NCBI GenBank assembly: GCA_914767715.1
Contig: OU612069.1
Span: 5,520,001 to 5,580,000 of the forward strand
Source of the DNA: Membranipora membranacea
Taxonomy: Eukaryota > Bryozoa > Gymnolaemata > Cheilostomatida > Membraniporidae
Reading direction: 5' to 3'
Length of the DNA stretch: 60,000 nt
Positions 32,950 to 44,871 of the stretch are shown here, one piece after another (the stretch's first letter is position 1; each line of letters begins with the position of its first letter). The notes below the pieces were generated by a model, which had not been told where the DNA came from, did not search any database, and was given only the letters and a program-made list of their open reading frames with translations. A program made the translations under genes and the position numbers.

Positions 32950-34205
32950 CTCTGGAACCTCCACTGACCAAAACCTTCTCAAACTGGTGAATGAAATATG
33001 ATGTATATCATCTGAAGAATTCCTTGTCAATTTTTAAACCTTGCTGCACTGGACATCAAGAAATTTTTTGACTGTGTAACTCATATAGTTACTGAATTTA
33101 CTCAAAAATTCAACAGTACACAATTGGTAGCATCCTTTATGAAAAAAATCATTTATCAAACAGGTCTTAAACCATGAAGGTTAATGGTATTTTTATCGAT
33201 GATCTTACTAAATTGTTCTCTGTTCGCCAATGACTGTCTCATCATGACCAGTGGAAATGGCCCAAACCTGTCCATAAACAATATAGAGTATTCACTAGCC
33301 TTAGTTTTTGACTGGTATAATTGTAATAAATTGATACTCAATGCGTCAAAGACAGATGTTATGACCGTCTCAAACAAACTTTCCCTAAGCAAATGTTTAG
33401 GGCAAGTCATTCAAGCAGTCAGACAAATTAAAATATTTAGGAGTAATTTTAGATAAAAATATGAATTTTGTATCCCATGTCACAGAGATTAAACAAAAAC
33501 TACAACCAATCATAGCAAATTTTAAAAGAAATTGTACAGTTCTGAATGAAACCTTAGCTGCAGTCTGGAACACACAGTTAACAAGACCAAACATTGAATA
33601 TCTTGCTCCATTAGTTTTTGCTCCGATGAATATTATTGAACAAGAGTTGAATACCGATGTTTAAGAATCATAAATCTAAATTTCCCAGAAGTTGAGAAAA
33701 GGCATTTGAAATGAAATCACCAACGGGTATTATTATTTATCCCTTTTTACATTTTCAATCGATTGACGAAATGGTCTCTATTATCGATGACAATTAATGA
33801 CTGTAAAATTAGAAACACATACAAGACTTGGTAAAAGTGAGGGCTTGATGCTTTTTATAGACAGATACAGGTTCTTCTTTGTGGAATTTTGTGCAAAATT
33901 ATTTTATCACTTGCCCCTGACCGTTAAGCTATGCCATGATCTCAAATCATACAAGACGTCAAAAGCCACCTTTTAAGTGCATAAATTTTTAACTTTTCTA
34001 CTCCTCAATACTTGCATTTTTATTCTTCATTTACTCCATCAGATAGGAAATAGTTCATTGAAAATTTTCTGAATTTTCTCAATTGCCTGTAATCTCTGTA
34101 TTTTTAAACCTTTGTGTGTCCTAGTATTTCACCCACACTTTCATAATTTACTTTTAATTTAATTTTAAAAGAAATTCTTTTCATCTTTGGTTAATGAATA
34201 AAAGT
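32950..34205 (+). mobile_element. Non-LTR retrotransposon (LINE) 3' half, best-preserved copy
   Basis: Blocks in order: GTSTDQNLLKLVNE (about 32952-32996), LAALDIKKFFDCVTH (the first catalytic Asp block, about 33042-33089), GIFIDDLTKLFS, then FANDCLIMTSGNGP (33220 on), DWYNCNKLILNASKTDVMTV, KYLGVILDKNMNFVSHVTEI (about 33436 on) and TRPNIEYLAPLVF. The catalytic box reads F-A-N-D, so one Asp is changed to Asn, and frame shifts separate the blocks. A 3' part with AT-rich tail (to 'ttaatgaataaaagttcctgaac') follows. It matches the scraps at 9220 and 19985. Confidence 0.82.
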
Positions 34206-34214
34206 TCCTGAACT

Positions 34215-34500
34215 TATTAATACTACCAGAACAAATATGCAATACATATATAAGTGATGATGTAATAATTGTTTGAAATAAGGTTATATCGCTAACCATG
34301 TGGATTCATTATTCTTAGGTGAATCTGTGGCTGTTATTTGAGATTACTGTAATGTTGTAAATGAGCACACATATAATTCAGCCAGTTGAAGGCGATAAGT
34401 TGGGTTTTATTCAAATTGTGTAGCCTGCCGTATGGTCATAACCTTTGTTTGTGATACCACCATGGCTAAGATAATTGTGAATACATATTCGGTTCTAATT
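34215..34500 (+). repeat. Repeat family B, short scrap B6
   Basis: 'ataagtgatgatgtaataattgtttgaaataaggtt' through 'atggtcataacctttgtttgtgatac' matches 5905-6130, 14335-14545 and 17345-17545. It lies directly behind the LINE 3' end, the reverse of the order seen at 19984. Confidence 0.8.
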
Positions 34501-35690
34501 TATATCACTTCGAAAACTAAATCACATGTACATAGTTTTGATTTTCATATTTTGGGAGTTGTGCTCACTCGCAAGCGAGAAGTGTCAGAATTACTCTCAA
34601 AGATAAACAAAGGCTAAAACAAAGGGATCTGAATACCCTAAAGATTTAAATATAAACTGTCTCCAATAACCCTGTTTCATCAATCAATGTTACATTTCCC
34701 TAGATATCAATCTCAACTAGGAAAATTAGCGTAGAGTGCTATGAGAATAACATCACTATCAGAAATGGTCGAATGTACCTAGTTTTCCTTAAAAGTTTTC
34801 TATAACTCACTAAATTACATAAATGCAGTGAAAACTCCTTTATTACACTAAAATTATTAGATTAATCATCAAAGCAAATTTTGCCCTTGCCAAGTATTAA
34901 ATACATATAATATAAAGAAGACCAAATAGTGGAGTTGATATGCAAGGTATCAGAGCTTTTATTACTATCATTAAAATCATCCTCTCCCGAAATAGGACAG
35001 CGGCCATACATTTGTGAAACATCATAAGGACTGCTGGCAATAGATCAGATGAGAAATCCCACTGCAAAGAAGCTATCCATTGTCAGGCAAAATTATATTG
35101 CAACCCCACCAGAAACTTTCTTAAATTGTCAGGAAATATCTTGAATTATTTGCCCTCAAGATCAGGTTTCGTTACTTGAGTTTTCCTCAAAATAACAAAA
35201 CAAACACTCCTGTTTACTAATTAATTTTATTGGTTTTCGGCCCCACTTTTTGGAAAAACTTAGGGCTTTTTTAAAGGTTACAAACTTGCGAAGGAGCAAA
35301 CACGATTGGGCAATACATTCTAAAGATGAGAAAAGGTTTTCTTAAATACCCATACTTAGGATCTCTGACATTATATTTTGCAGTCTAAATAGGTTTGGAT
35401 GTCCTTGTGATGCATGTATTGCAGGAGGTAACATTTACCATAAATAAATTGACTCGATCTAATTTTTTTTGGATATAATGGTTTATAGGTATTTCTTGTG
35501 ATGCAAGTGTTGCAAAACAGATATGGAAGTTAATATATGAATGCTAGTTTAAACCCACAACTTTGCTTGCTTGAGGACCAGTCGGTGTTGTTGAAATGTA
35601 GCCTACTTCCTATTTATGTTGATCATTCTCAAAGTAGATTTATATTACCAGACTCAAAAACTCTTTGAATATTTGAATGCTTTATTCTTG
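34501..35690. other. Intronic stretch, mostly unrecognised
   Basis: AT-rich. Bases 35400-35560 share 'cttgtgatgca' and 'gtatttcttgtgatgcaagt' words with 9000-9075 and 30950-31020, marking another scrap of that small repeat. No gene is visible. Confidence 0.45.
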
Positions 35691-35699
35691 CGAGCGATC

Positions 35700-36514
35700 C
35701 CATTTGAAGTTTTGGGTTATGCAAATTCAGGAATGCATTCAAATGTCATCAGAGCCAAGCTTCAGACTATGGTATTAGCTGCTTGCCGTTGAGTGTTAAG
35801 AAAAGTGTTGAAAGTGAAAATGAATGTCGATATGGTTTTTGAATGTAGGTCATGTTACTATTGTTGGCTTGAGTATGAATTGGAAGGAGAAAATATAGCC
35901 CACATGGATACCTATAATTTTCAGAGATGCTCATCATATCATAGTGAGATTGACACACTGTCTCGATTCACAAATTCTTCATTCCAATATTATTTTTTTT
36001 AAAAGTACGAAATGCGATCCACTACTGGGTACTTTACCACGAGCTGGCATAAGCCAGCAGTAGGCATGGGATGGGATGTGCTATATCCCCTTCGCTATTC
36101 GTTATGGTGATGGATATAGTTATACAGAATTCACAAAGCAGTGTGAATGGGATCCAGGTTGAAAATCACCATATACTTCTGCCAATGAGGGCATTAATGG
36201 ACAAGGCTCAGGTTGTGGCTTCAATCTATAGACTGTATGAGTTGATAAAGAGATGTGTGATGCGATTTAAACCTTGCAAGAGCCAGTCCCAGTTCCAGTA
36301 TCTGTGCCAAGGCAAACCTGTACCAAATACCTACATCATAGGAACAGAGCTTATTCTCACGCTAACAGAGCAGCCTGCGAAGAGCTTAGGAAGATGGTAT
36401 AGTTTGCTGATCACAGACAGGTTTCCCTGTCACATTATTATCCTGCACACAGTATTGGTTGTTGCTAGGCAGACCATCAATCCAAAACATAAAATCAACA
36501 AAAACTTATCCTAA
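35700..36514 (+). mobile_element. LINE reverse transcriptase fragment, family L2x, copy 2
   Basis: Open from 36071 for 147 codons: MGCAISPSLFVMVMDIVIQN, then ENHHILLPMRALMDKAQVVA, RLYELIKRCVMRFKPCKSQS, then LILTLTEQPAKSLGRWYSLL. G-C-A-I-S-P-x-L-F is the block before the catalytic box, and K-S-L-G-R-W follows it. Where two Asp are expected the frame reads M-D-K-A, so a catalytic residue is missing. Upstream bases 35870-36050 pair with 25390-25570. It is dead but recently open. Confidence 0.72.
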
Positions 36515-36884
36515 GTCGGATTCAAAGCCCTAAATAATTAGCCAACAAGTTATATTTGATCAAAATTTTGCATTTTTCATCCTTGTTGTGTCCTCAGGTC
36601 AGTTTACGATTCAGTGATTTATTTTTTTTTTAAATTTGGCTAACTCTTCTGATTTGTATAAGGTTGAATGAGCAAAGACTATTTCTTAAAAGTTATTTCT
36701 AACGGTTTCTAGAGAAACCACATATAATAATAGAAATTATGACTTGTATGTTAATAACGACAGAACACATCATTTAAAATCATCTTTCTCTTTCAATAAA
36801 CCATGTCAACATTTGTTTTCAAGAAGACCTGGACCTTTAATTGACTCAACTACAGAGCCTGTGTAGAAATAAGTGTTAGTTTCA

Positions 36885-37165
36885 TATTCAAATGACCATA
36901 ATGACAAAAAGTCAATGTTATGCATTATTGATAGCCTTTAGCCAAACTGCGAAACATTCATCTCCCTGGACTCCTCGTCAGAAAAGCTGCCGAGGGAGAA
37001 GACCTCCAGTTCGAATCAGCTCCTATAAAGGAGCAGCCAATGGTCTCTCACTCACAGCTGTTCTAACATCAACTTGTTTCAATGGATTTTTCCTACTCTT
37101 TATTGATTGAATTTCATACAATTGTCAATGATTTCGCAATTGTATTCTCTTGTGAGAATGACATT
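36885..37165 (+). repeat. Dispersed repeat family R3, copy 2
   Basis: Second copy of the segment at 28630-28985, with a 70-base gap relative to it. Same orientation and same position relative to an L2x fragment. Confidence 0.65.
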
Positions 37166-37463
37166 CAAATTGGACGATTCAAAAATCAGTAAAACTATCA
37201 GAAACGCAGAGTTCGGTGGCTGTTTTGGGAGTCTATTGCATTTGTGAAATCGAAATTGTAAAATTCAGCTAATCTGGGGTGACCCATAATATCTTATACA
37301 AATTGGCTTCGGTATAAAAGATGAAAAATCTCAAATCCATGTCTGGAAAATCAATTAAGTATACCAAACACAAAGAATCAATGAATATCGTGACAAAAAG
37401 TCCTTCGTTTAATGGTTTTGGTTGAGTCTTATCTTATCTAGTTTAACTGCTCAAAGGGGTCAA

Positions 37464-37541
37464 GATGCTGGTAGAGGCATTTCATTATCAACCACTTTCT
37501 GAAGGGAAAGTGGTTGATAATGAAATGCCTCTACCAGCATC
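37464..37541. repeat. Perfect 36-bp inverted repeat with 6-base loop
   Basis: The left arm 37464-37499 begins GATGCTGGTAGAGGCATTTC. The right arm 37506-37541 is its exact reverse complement over 36 bases. The loop is TGAAGG. A transcript would fold into a perfect hairpin. It could be a small-RNA precursor, a very recent fold-back duplication, or an assembly or library artefact. Confidence 0.9.
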
Positions 37542-38540
37542 CCGCAACCGTTTGTGCGCTTTAACTAACCAGTATCGTGTTGTTGTGCAGCACAAAAAAA
37601 GAGTACAATTGATGATGACATTTAATTCACACAATTTATCATAAATTTATCATAACTTGGTTAATAATTGTATGACCCTGAAGCTATACACTACTTTTAG
37701 GTTTTATTGAGCCAAGGGGACAAATTTCCAATGTTCAGAGACTAGTTGGAAAATTTGGATATCAAAGTTATATTATTAATAGCATGATCAGCGGTATTCT
37801 ACACAGAGCGAGAATGACATAAAGCTAACTGGTTAGTCAATGTCTACACAATAGTAATCAACTACTCTTGAACAAGATAATGGCAGTGGCATTAAACTAC
37901 TGGGTGAAGAGCAGGATAAATTTGTATTCATCATAATTTGTTTGGTTTTTTTGTTAGAGTTAGGCACTGGTGTTGGCATTATGCGCTGTAAGATTGACAG
38001 AAACACATCGCTAGGTTGTGTTTTTATTATTTCATATTTCCGAGGATTTCATTTGCGATCACCTAGAAATTGCCTAACGCAAAACTATGAAGCAACATCA
38101 TCATGTATGTTGTTATATCAACCTCACAAAAACATTCATAAAGATGATTCTATATTGACCAAAAAAAAACTCACATCTACTGCTTGTTCTAAATCTCATA
38201 ACACTACAGGCAAAACGGATTGGATTCTATGAAATTGGAAAATAACCCACCCTTCCAACACATAAAGATGAACCTCAGAAGCATTTAAAACATTTTCACC
38301 AGGATTGTCAAAAATAGCTTCAATTCAACAGTTAGAAACAGTTTATCTTGGAAATCAAAATCTCATCTGATTTATCAGCAATAGAGCATGATTTGGTCCT
38401 GTTTCACACTATCGAACAATAAATTGGGCATCAGCTCAACCTGCAAGATCAAATTTGTAATACAGTGTGTAGGCACTCAGTTATACATAAAACATATTAC
38501 AGCGTTATACAAACTCAATCATATATATATGAACTCTTAC
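37542..38540. other. Intron between coding exons 2 and 3 of the LRR gene, near end
   Basis: A 96-codon plus-strand frame at 37942-38232 shows no recognisable domain. No repeats were noticed. A short (AT)n run precedes the exon. Confidence 0.4.
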
Positions 38541-38772
38541 CTCTGTAGCTGATTTACATGTGGTATTTCGTAGAGATCGAGCTCTATCAGATGAGGAGCT
38601 ACCTCACATAGATTGGGAGGGATATGACCTCTGATGAGCATATGTGTGATATTGAGACCTCGAGCTTCTGCTGTAAGCTCTGATAATGACAGTGATTTTA
38701 GTGTCTTCTCATAAATGGTAGGTATTTCATCAATCTCAGGATCTCCAGTATGCCGGTACCAGACCTCACACC
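38541..38772 (-). CDS. LRR gene, second recognised coding exon
   Basis: On the minus strand, acceptor TGTCTAG before 38772 and donor GTAAGA after 38541. 232 nt are open throughout in one frame, starting with two bases of a split codon and ending with two. It reads CEVWYRHTGDPEIDEIPTIY, then EKTLKSLSLSELTAEARGLN, then ITHMLIRGHIPPNLCEVAPH, then LIELDLYEIPHVNQLQ. The last part has LRR spacing (IPPNLCEVAPHLIELDL). The first part is not recognised. The entry phase fits the exon at 39051 (G+GG gives Gly), and the exit phase fits the LRR exon at 30037. It has no start codon of its own, so only splicing explains it. Confidence 0.82.
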
Positions 38773-39050
38773 CTAGACAGCAAATAAAGAAAAAGAATAA
38801 AACAAAATGGACTTACTTAAGAGGGACTGACTGGTCGAGCCGAAGTTATCAATTACAAATATTTGGTCATGGGATCGGATACTTGATCCTCATAATACTA
38901 ACCCTGTCCTCAACTTAGCACCCATCCAATAGAAATCTCAAAATCAAGAATATAGTCCAGTCAGATGAATTACACAACACTGCACTTAGGACTATAATTG
39001 TTTCTCATTAACAAATTTGCTTGTCATCAGTTTTGTGCTAAAACTCCTAC

Positions 39051-39165
39051 CTTGGGTCTCATCAGCTCTTGTATGGGTGTCTCTTGAGATACTTAAACGA
39101 GCCCCGAGCCTAGGTTCTTCATCCCGTGGCCTGATCTTAGGGGGCTTACTTTTATTGTTTCCCAT
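39051..39165 (-). CDS. LRR gene, first coding exon with myristoylation-type N-terminus
   Basis: The minus-strand ATG at 39165 starts MGNNKSKPPKIRPRDEEPRL, then GARLSISRDTHTRADETQ, and reaches donor GTAGGA after 39051 in phase 1. Met-Gly with Ser at position 6 and Lys at 7 fits the N-myristoyltransferase consensus, so the protein may be anchored to the cytoplasmic face of a membrane; the basic stretch that follows would help. A probable acceptor (CTTGTAG, exon start 39181) just upstream implies at least one further 5' UTR exon. With the next three exons the open frame spans 38 + 77 + 47 + 46 residues and remains unfinished. I do not recognise an orthologue. Confidence is mainly from the phase agreement across three introns. 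Confidence 0.8.
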
Positions 39166-39181
39166 GATTATCCCTCGGCAC
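39166..39181 (-). other. Short 5' UTR piece of the LRR gene before the ATG
   Basis: GTGCCGAGGGATAATC lies between a probable splice acceptor (TTGTAG) and the ATG. The bases before the ATG (A at -3 by AATC) give an acceptable start context. Confidence 0.5.
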
Positions 39182-39297
39182 CTACAAGCTAAACGAGGTA
39201 TAATAAATAACACACTGATATATGTGTATGTATACTGATTTTTTACTCTGTTGCCCAACCATGCATAATGAAGAGATGAAACACCAATGACTTCGAG

Positions 39298-39914
39298 ACA
39301 ATTGAGCATCTGTGACTAGAAATCAGAATAAGAAAATATGGTATCATATCATATCATATCATATCATCGTATCATATCGCAATTTTCATTACCAATATTC
39401 ATCTTATGTTGCAGTTGACCAAATTTGATTTGATTATTACGCTAACTAACCTGCACCAAAATTTTCAATTGTCAAAATCTTAAAACAATAAAACAAGTTT
39501 ACAATTACAATTAACACCGGCAATGCTTCCCTAACTCGCCGCAAACTTGGACGCCACCTCAGCCGCCCACTCTGTAGCCACCATTCTGGGGCCCACACTT
39601 AGTCGCCTACAAGACAATTGAGCATGTGAGACTAGAAATCAGAATAAGAAAATATCAATCAATCCAGTTGCAAAACCGTAATCCTATAGAAATTTTCATT
39701 ACCAATATTCATCTTCTGTTGCAGATGACCAAATTTCATTTGATTAATACGCTAATTAACCTGCACCACAATTTTTAATTGACAAAATCTAACAACAATA
39801 TAACATGTTTGCAATTGACACCGGCAATGCTTCCCTAACTCTCCCCAAACTGGGACGCCACCTCGGCCGCTCACTCTGTAGCCACCATTCTGGGGCCCAC
39901 ACTCAGTCGCCGCA
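39298..39914. repeat. Tandem duplication of about 310 bp upstream of the LRR gene
   Basis: Bases 39298-39609 and 39610-39914 align along their length: 'gacaattgagca', 'gactagaaatcagaataagaa', 'attttcattaccaatattcatctt', 'caatgcttccctaactc' and 'ctctgtagccaccattctgg'. The first copy has a (TATCA)n microsatellite where the second has 'aatcaatccagttgc'. No promoter element was recognised. Confidence 0.85.
39337..39379. repeat. (ATATC)n microsatellite
   Basis: About seven imperfect 5-base units (atcat/atatc) within the first copy of the 310-bp duplication. Confidence 0.85.
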
Positions 39915-39989
39915 AACGATTTATGAGGGCAATATCCCCCTCTAAGGTTTTGAACTATAGACATTTTTCTGAGCTCTAATTTCAGACTC

Positions 39990-41465
39990 TATTCGGAGTT
40001 GTCCTGTTTGCAGTGTACAGCGTATCCCACAGGTCATAGGTATAGACATAGGAAAGAGGAGTCAAAAAGCGCTTACTATAGAATAGAAACGATCAAATTC
40101 TGCCTGTTTTGCGGACAAATTTCTTGGAATTTTTCATGAATTTCGTCACTAAAATTGAGATTTATGAGCTTTTCAAGATTTTCGATTTTGGAATTGCTCC
40201 CCTGGCAAGTACACTCTGAAAAACATTCAGCACATAGCTAACCAGAGTAGGTTATTCACCCTGCAACTGGGCACTGCACATAAATACAAGTTGACACTGC
40301 AGGCAACACCAGCCACTAGCAGACTATGACGTTTACTTGTATGATGAGATAATTTGTAGCAAAGAGAAGTCAAGCGTGAATCCCCCTTCTACCCTGTCAG
40401 ACCAGAAATAATCTTCAGTCTGATAGCCAGCCATAGCTGCCACACTCAGCCACAAAACTCAGCAACAACACCTAGCAGCAACACTCAGCTGCTGAGATGT
40501 TCTCAGGCTGCATTTGAGATATACATTTAGGCTCCCAAGACCTCTAAAACAAGCGTGATACATGGGTGGAACTTCAATCAACTCTGCTGAAAGAACCTTT
40601 GTTGACTTGGAATCATCTCAAAGTATCATCTCTAGTATTATTCAACCAGGCTGAAATAAACAGAAATCAAGTAATCAAACCTAGTCAACCTCACAGCCAA
40701 CTGGAACTTAGATGAAGTACCATCAAATTCCCTGCCTTTGAAGTTGCTCCCCCCTGTCGAACAGGCAGTAGCATACCGTTAAAGTTTGAGCAACTCAAAT
40801 GAAGGCATGATTAATCATTTGATTACTTAGCGATTGGCTTGCTTAGAAGTAGCCAGGCTAGCTTGAAAATCCTGCAAGAAGAATTGCACGCAAATGCAAG
40901 CTAACACCAGAAACAAGCCACTAGCAGACCAAGAAAGAGTGACCTAGGGTGAAAAAACTTACAGCAAAAAAAAGTCAAACATGTGACAAATTAATTGTCT
41001 TTTCCCTCATGACTATGTTAACATGAGTTGCTTTACCTTGCTAATGTTCAGTAGAAAACTCTTTACATGATCTCTCTGTTTGACTGACTTATCTGTTATG
41101 GGGTTAAATTCCCAGTACGGTAGTAGACTGTCTACACTTCCTGATTCTCTAACTTGCGGAATTATCTGCATTGAACCGAACAATACGATACGGATAATAA
41201 TGTTTCATTTTCCCAGTGAGAGCTCAGGAAAAATAAAGGAACTCTGCTATATATTCTGGTAATTGATGGTTATTCCCTTGTGGTTCCAAAAATTATTTTC
41301 CATATATTTCGAAGGCTACAGTAATGTTAACCGGTATGTAACAGGGGTGTGAATCACTAATCAATATGAATCACATAGCAGCCCGAGTTGTGAATGAGAA
41401 AAGTACATTCGTCTAATTCAGGATTCAGGATATTCTTGGCATTGAAACAATAAAACATTTTCATG
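39990..41465. other. Upstream region of the LRR gene with small repeats
   Basis: Bases 40285-40400 and 40885-41000 share 'caagctaacacc/caagttgacac', 'agccactagcagac' and 'agaagtcaa' words, a diverged local duplication. It includes the exon-like segment at 41037-41083 listed separately. No long open frame with a known domain. Confidence 0.5.
41037..41083 (-). other. Exon-like 47-nt segment with start-stop codon pair, copy 1
   Basis: On the minus strand it is flanked by CAG before 41083 and GTAAAG after 41037. It holds GAGATCATGTAAAGAG, i.e. ATG directly followed by TAA. It is related to 43713-43759 (GAGATCATGTAGAGGG). Candidate alternative 5' UTR exon of the LRR gene; evidence is only sequence form and position. 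Confidence 0.35.
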
Positions 41466-43712
41466 CAACAATTTTGTTGCATTCCAAAAAGTCAAACAGT
41501 GTAATTCATTAATCATTTAATTATGTCTCCGTTTTCTAAAGGAATGAAACTTTATACTCCCATGACTAGGACTATCAGCATGAGATAAGCGAAGTATGTG
41601 ATAGGCTGGGAGTGAAAACTCAATTGTCTAAAGCAAACATGAGAACATGTCACTGCCTAATACTGCCTGCTATCTATAGTTGCTAGTCTACACTGGGATT
41701 TCAATACAATAGAGTCTAGTGAATATACTCAACATAGTCTGAGCCCCCAGACTTGTCTGCCCTTGAGTGCTATAAGTTAATCAAGGGGAGCACTAAAACT
41801 GCAATATCTATTGATTTCTATTCATGCCACCTACTATATTGCTCCAGGTATGTGAGTTTTCCAGTCAGACTCTGGGAAAAGTAGCCTTATGTTTGGGAAA
41901 TACCCATGAGCAGAGATATTCACTGCCAAGTAGTGAAGAAAATGTCAGCAAGAATTTCTTTCATTTTGAATAAGGGCGGTCATTCATGACATTGACAACA
42001 GGTCATACAATGTGTATCATTGGACCCTAGGCTATATGAAGTAAGATTAATGTAGAAGTAATAAGAGGAAAAATCCAAGCATATCCTGCAAAGTGCATAG
42101 ACTATACTCAACACAGTCTCTTATTGATGAGAACTTCATGTAACAACGGCTCATACTGAATCCTGACTGCTAAACATGTACATACCAATTTACCAATGCC
42201 GACAAAATGTAAAGATTATATTTATGTCCAAATGGACAATGGATTGACAACTTTCAATCTTGAGATAACAAGTGATAGCTTAGAAGCATTGCAACTGAAA
42301 TTGTAAGGGCTAGGGTGAATGAACTCTTGCTAACACAAATTAAGAATCCAAACCAAACAATCAAAGTGATCCTCAGTGGACAATGACATCCGTGAACAAC
42401 TAACACATGAGGCGAAAGCAGCTCACGGAATAAAACAATACTTAGGGCTGACTGCTTGCGCTGTCAAGCTAATGGTAAACATACCGTGGCCGCTTTGCAG
42501 TGGTAGGTCACTGGCGCTTCCTGGTTGTACAGTGGTTGATTAAAGAGGACTTAAAATTGAGATAGACAAATTTTTGCTCCCAAACAACAATCGATAGGGG
42601 CTTGATAAACCCCTTCCTCAAATTAATATAAAAAGTAAGCTATGCATATTTGGAAATATGCTATTAACTTTTAAATAGCTTGAAGATGTTTTGTAATTGG
42701 AAAAGCCGTACAACTCAAACAATAATAAATTGTTTATATGAGTGTTTTTCACGAACAACATTCCAGTATCACAATGAACATGACAAATCAAAAGATAAGC
42801 TAAATTAAATTTATTGGTATGATGATTGTCGTGTTCATAGAGAGTGGCACTTCAATTCTTAGCTCCACATGGTGCTGCTTTCTAATATTCAAGTATTGAT
42901 GCGCTATGATCCCGTAAAAAGATACACCTTGAGACGTGATGTAAATCAGATTAGGCATGCTCTTTAATATAAGTCTGAACAACAAATAGACCAGCAGTCT
43001 TTGAATATGATATGACAAAAAAAGGCTGCGAGTCACCTATTTCAAGCGCCAAATCTTAATAATTATATATGAAACCGAGCCGCCGATGGAAGGGATCAAC
43101 AGGTTCACAATTCACTCCAGTCTTCAGTTTATTTACATTTAACCCCTTGACAAAAAAAAATTGACATACAAGGCATTGCAGGTTCTTTTACACAATCAAA
43201 CCGGAATGTGAAACAATACACATATTCGTAAATTGTTGACAGCGATTTACCAGCAAGCCTGAATACTATGGTGGTAGTCACCAAATTTGTTCTTGTGGTA
43301 ATCTGTGGAGGAAACATACAGCCCTGTCCACATGGTAGTTTCAATTTTGATTCTTCTCAAAGTTTTATCCATACCACGCAGATAAAGTTGAACAAAAATA
43401 TAATATTGTGTCTCTCTTGGCTTCTCCTACATACTATATGTTTCTGCAAAATCTGTGAGTTTTATTGATATAAGATTTCTTCTCGTTTCAATGATTACTG
43501 ATAGCCAGTGCAGGTATTAGTTTGTTAATAAAACAAGACCAAGACAAGTAAATGAATGTACAGATGCTCCGCTCTACAGTTGTGAAAGAGACGACCCGAG
43601 AAGTTTCCACCTGATGCCTCAATTTTGAGCTGAGAGACTGACAATCGCTTTATTCTTAATCGCCTATAATACCTCTTCTGCCCTTGAGAATCGGTTAACA
43701 TGAGTGTCTTAC

Positions 43713-43759
43713 CTCCTTTCAGCAGGATGTCCCTCTACATGATCTCTTTGTCCGTTGTT
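43713..43759 (-). other. Exon-like 47-nt segment with start-stop codon pair, copy 2
   Basis: On the minus strand, acceptor TCCTAG before 43759 and donor GTAAGA after 43713. It contains ATG TAG (43740-43735), a minimal upstream reading frame, and ends GAAAGGAG|GT. The best formed of the three copies. Candidate alternative 5' UTR exon of the LRR gene at 39.2 kb. Confidence 0.4.
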
Positions 43760-44619
43760 CTAGGAGTTATATATCCTATTACAACTTGTGGCCGTCTAAT
43801 GGCTACAGTCTGTTTTTCTATTTCTCCATGTCTTTGTGTGGAACTTGATACCAAGGAATGAATGCCTGTCACACGGCACTGTCACACTTTCTAGGTGAAG
43901 TATTCCATCATATAGGCTGTACCCTAATTGGAAATTATGCGCTTAGCTCAGCAGTACTGGCGATAGTGAAACCCTTAGTTTGCTAGCGATCTATCACCTA
44001 GAAGGTTACACTTGAAGAGATTTGATGTTAGCATAAACACATGTGGGCCGTAGATGAATTGCATATTTCCCCTAATATCAGAACTGAGCATAAATAGACA
44101 ATATTTTTTTACTACATTACTAAAGGTAAAGCCAGGTAAAGCTACAGTTTATATTGAGAACAATTGACAATATCATTTGTTCTGCCTATAAATATAGCTC
44201 ACCTGATTTTTTATTCTAATACTATCTTTAATCTACAGTTTGATCACCTTACGAGGGTAGTTACTGCGAGTCTGATATTTTAAAGAAACACAATTTGATA
44301 ATACACATTTATAATCATGACAATACTATACTATCAATATTATGAAATCGAGAAGGAACAATACCCAAGGTCCAAGGAATCTAAGTTGTCTTCACAGGGA
44401 TTCTTTATACACCCCTGGCTTAAATAAAAAAGTAAGCAACTCAGAACTTAGCATCAACTATTCAATAGAACAAAAGACAATAATAAGCCGTTGACAACAC
44501 AAAATCAAAAAAATCGATAAGACAAGTTTCTATGCATGCTTTTCATTATCTACAAATTTCTAAAGCCACATACTATTCATACGGACATGTATGCTGAACA
44601 TAAATAGCACTATAATTGT

Positions 44620-44871
44620 ATGCTTAGCCTGTTAGCATTTGATCAGATTTTGAAAGCTGGCAGGGCAATATGTACTTTCCCACTATTGTCTTGTGATTTG
44701 TGTAGCAGCTCTGCTAGCGCTTTAGCTTTCAACTTAGCACAGCTTGGCCTTATAACACAAATTGCGTTTTTTAGATTCTGTGTTTTCATTGCCACGGGCT
44801 GCTTACATTCACTAAGGAGCCGGCGCTTAGGCCCAGCTGGCAATACAAAGGAATTTAAATTTGTAGAATAA
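44620..44871 (+). other. Well-conserved open stretch in duplication unit S, copy A
   Basis: 83 codons open on the plus strand (FPLLSCDLCSSSASALAFNL, then RSRRLGPAGNTKEFKFVE). The minus strand of 44643-44843 is also open for 66 codons (RRLLSECKQPVAMKTQNLKN, then KLKAKALAELLHKSQ). The matching part of copy B differs at only a handful of bases, fewer than flanking parts. Copy B keeps the plus frame but has a TAG in the minus frame. No domain recognised; a fragment of an unknown gene or element is possible. Confidence 0.3.

Noticed and set aside
43129-43344. Minus-strand Cys-containing frame in unit S (with a relative at 48146)
   Set aside because: The copies share only the PAMPCMSI stretch in frame and diverge by indels; no splice signals or domain were clear.
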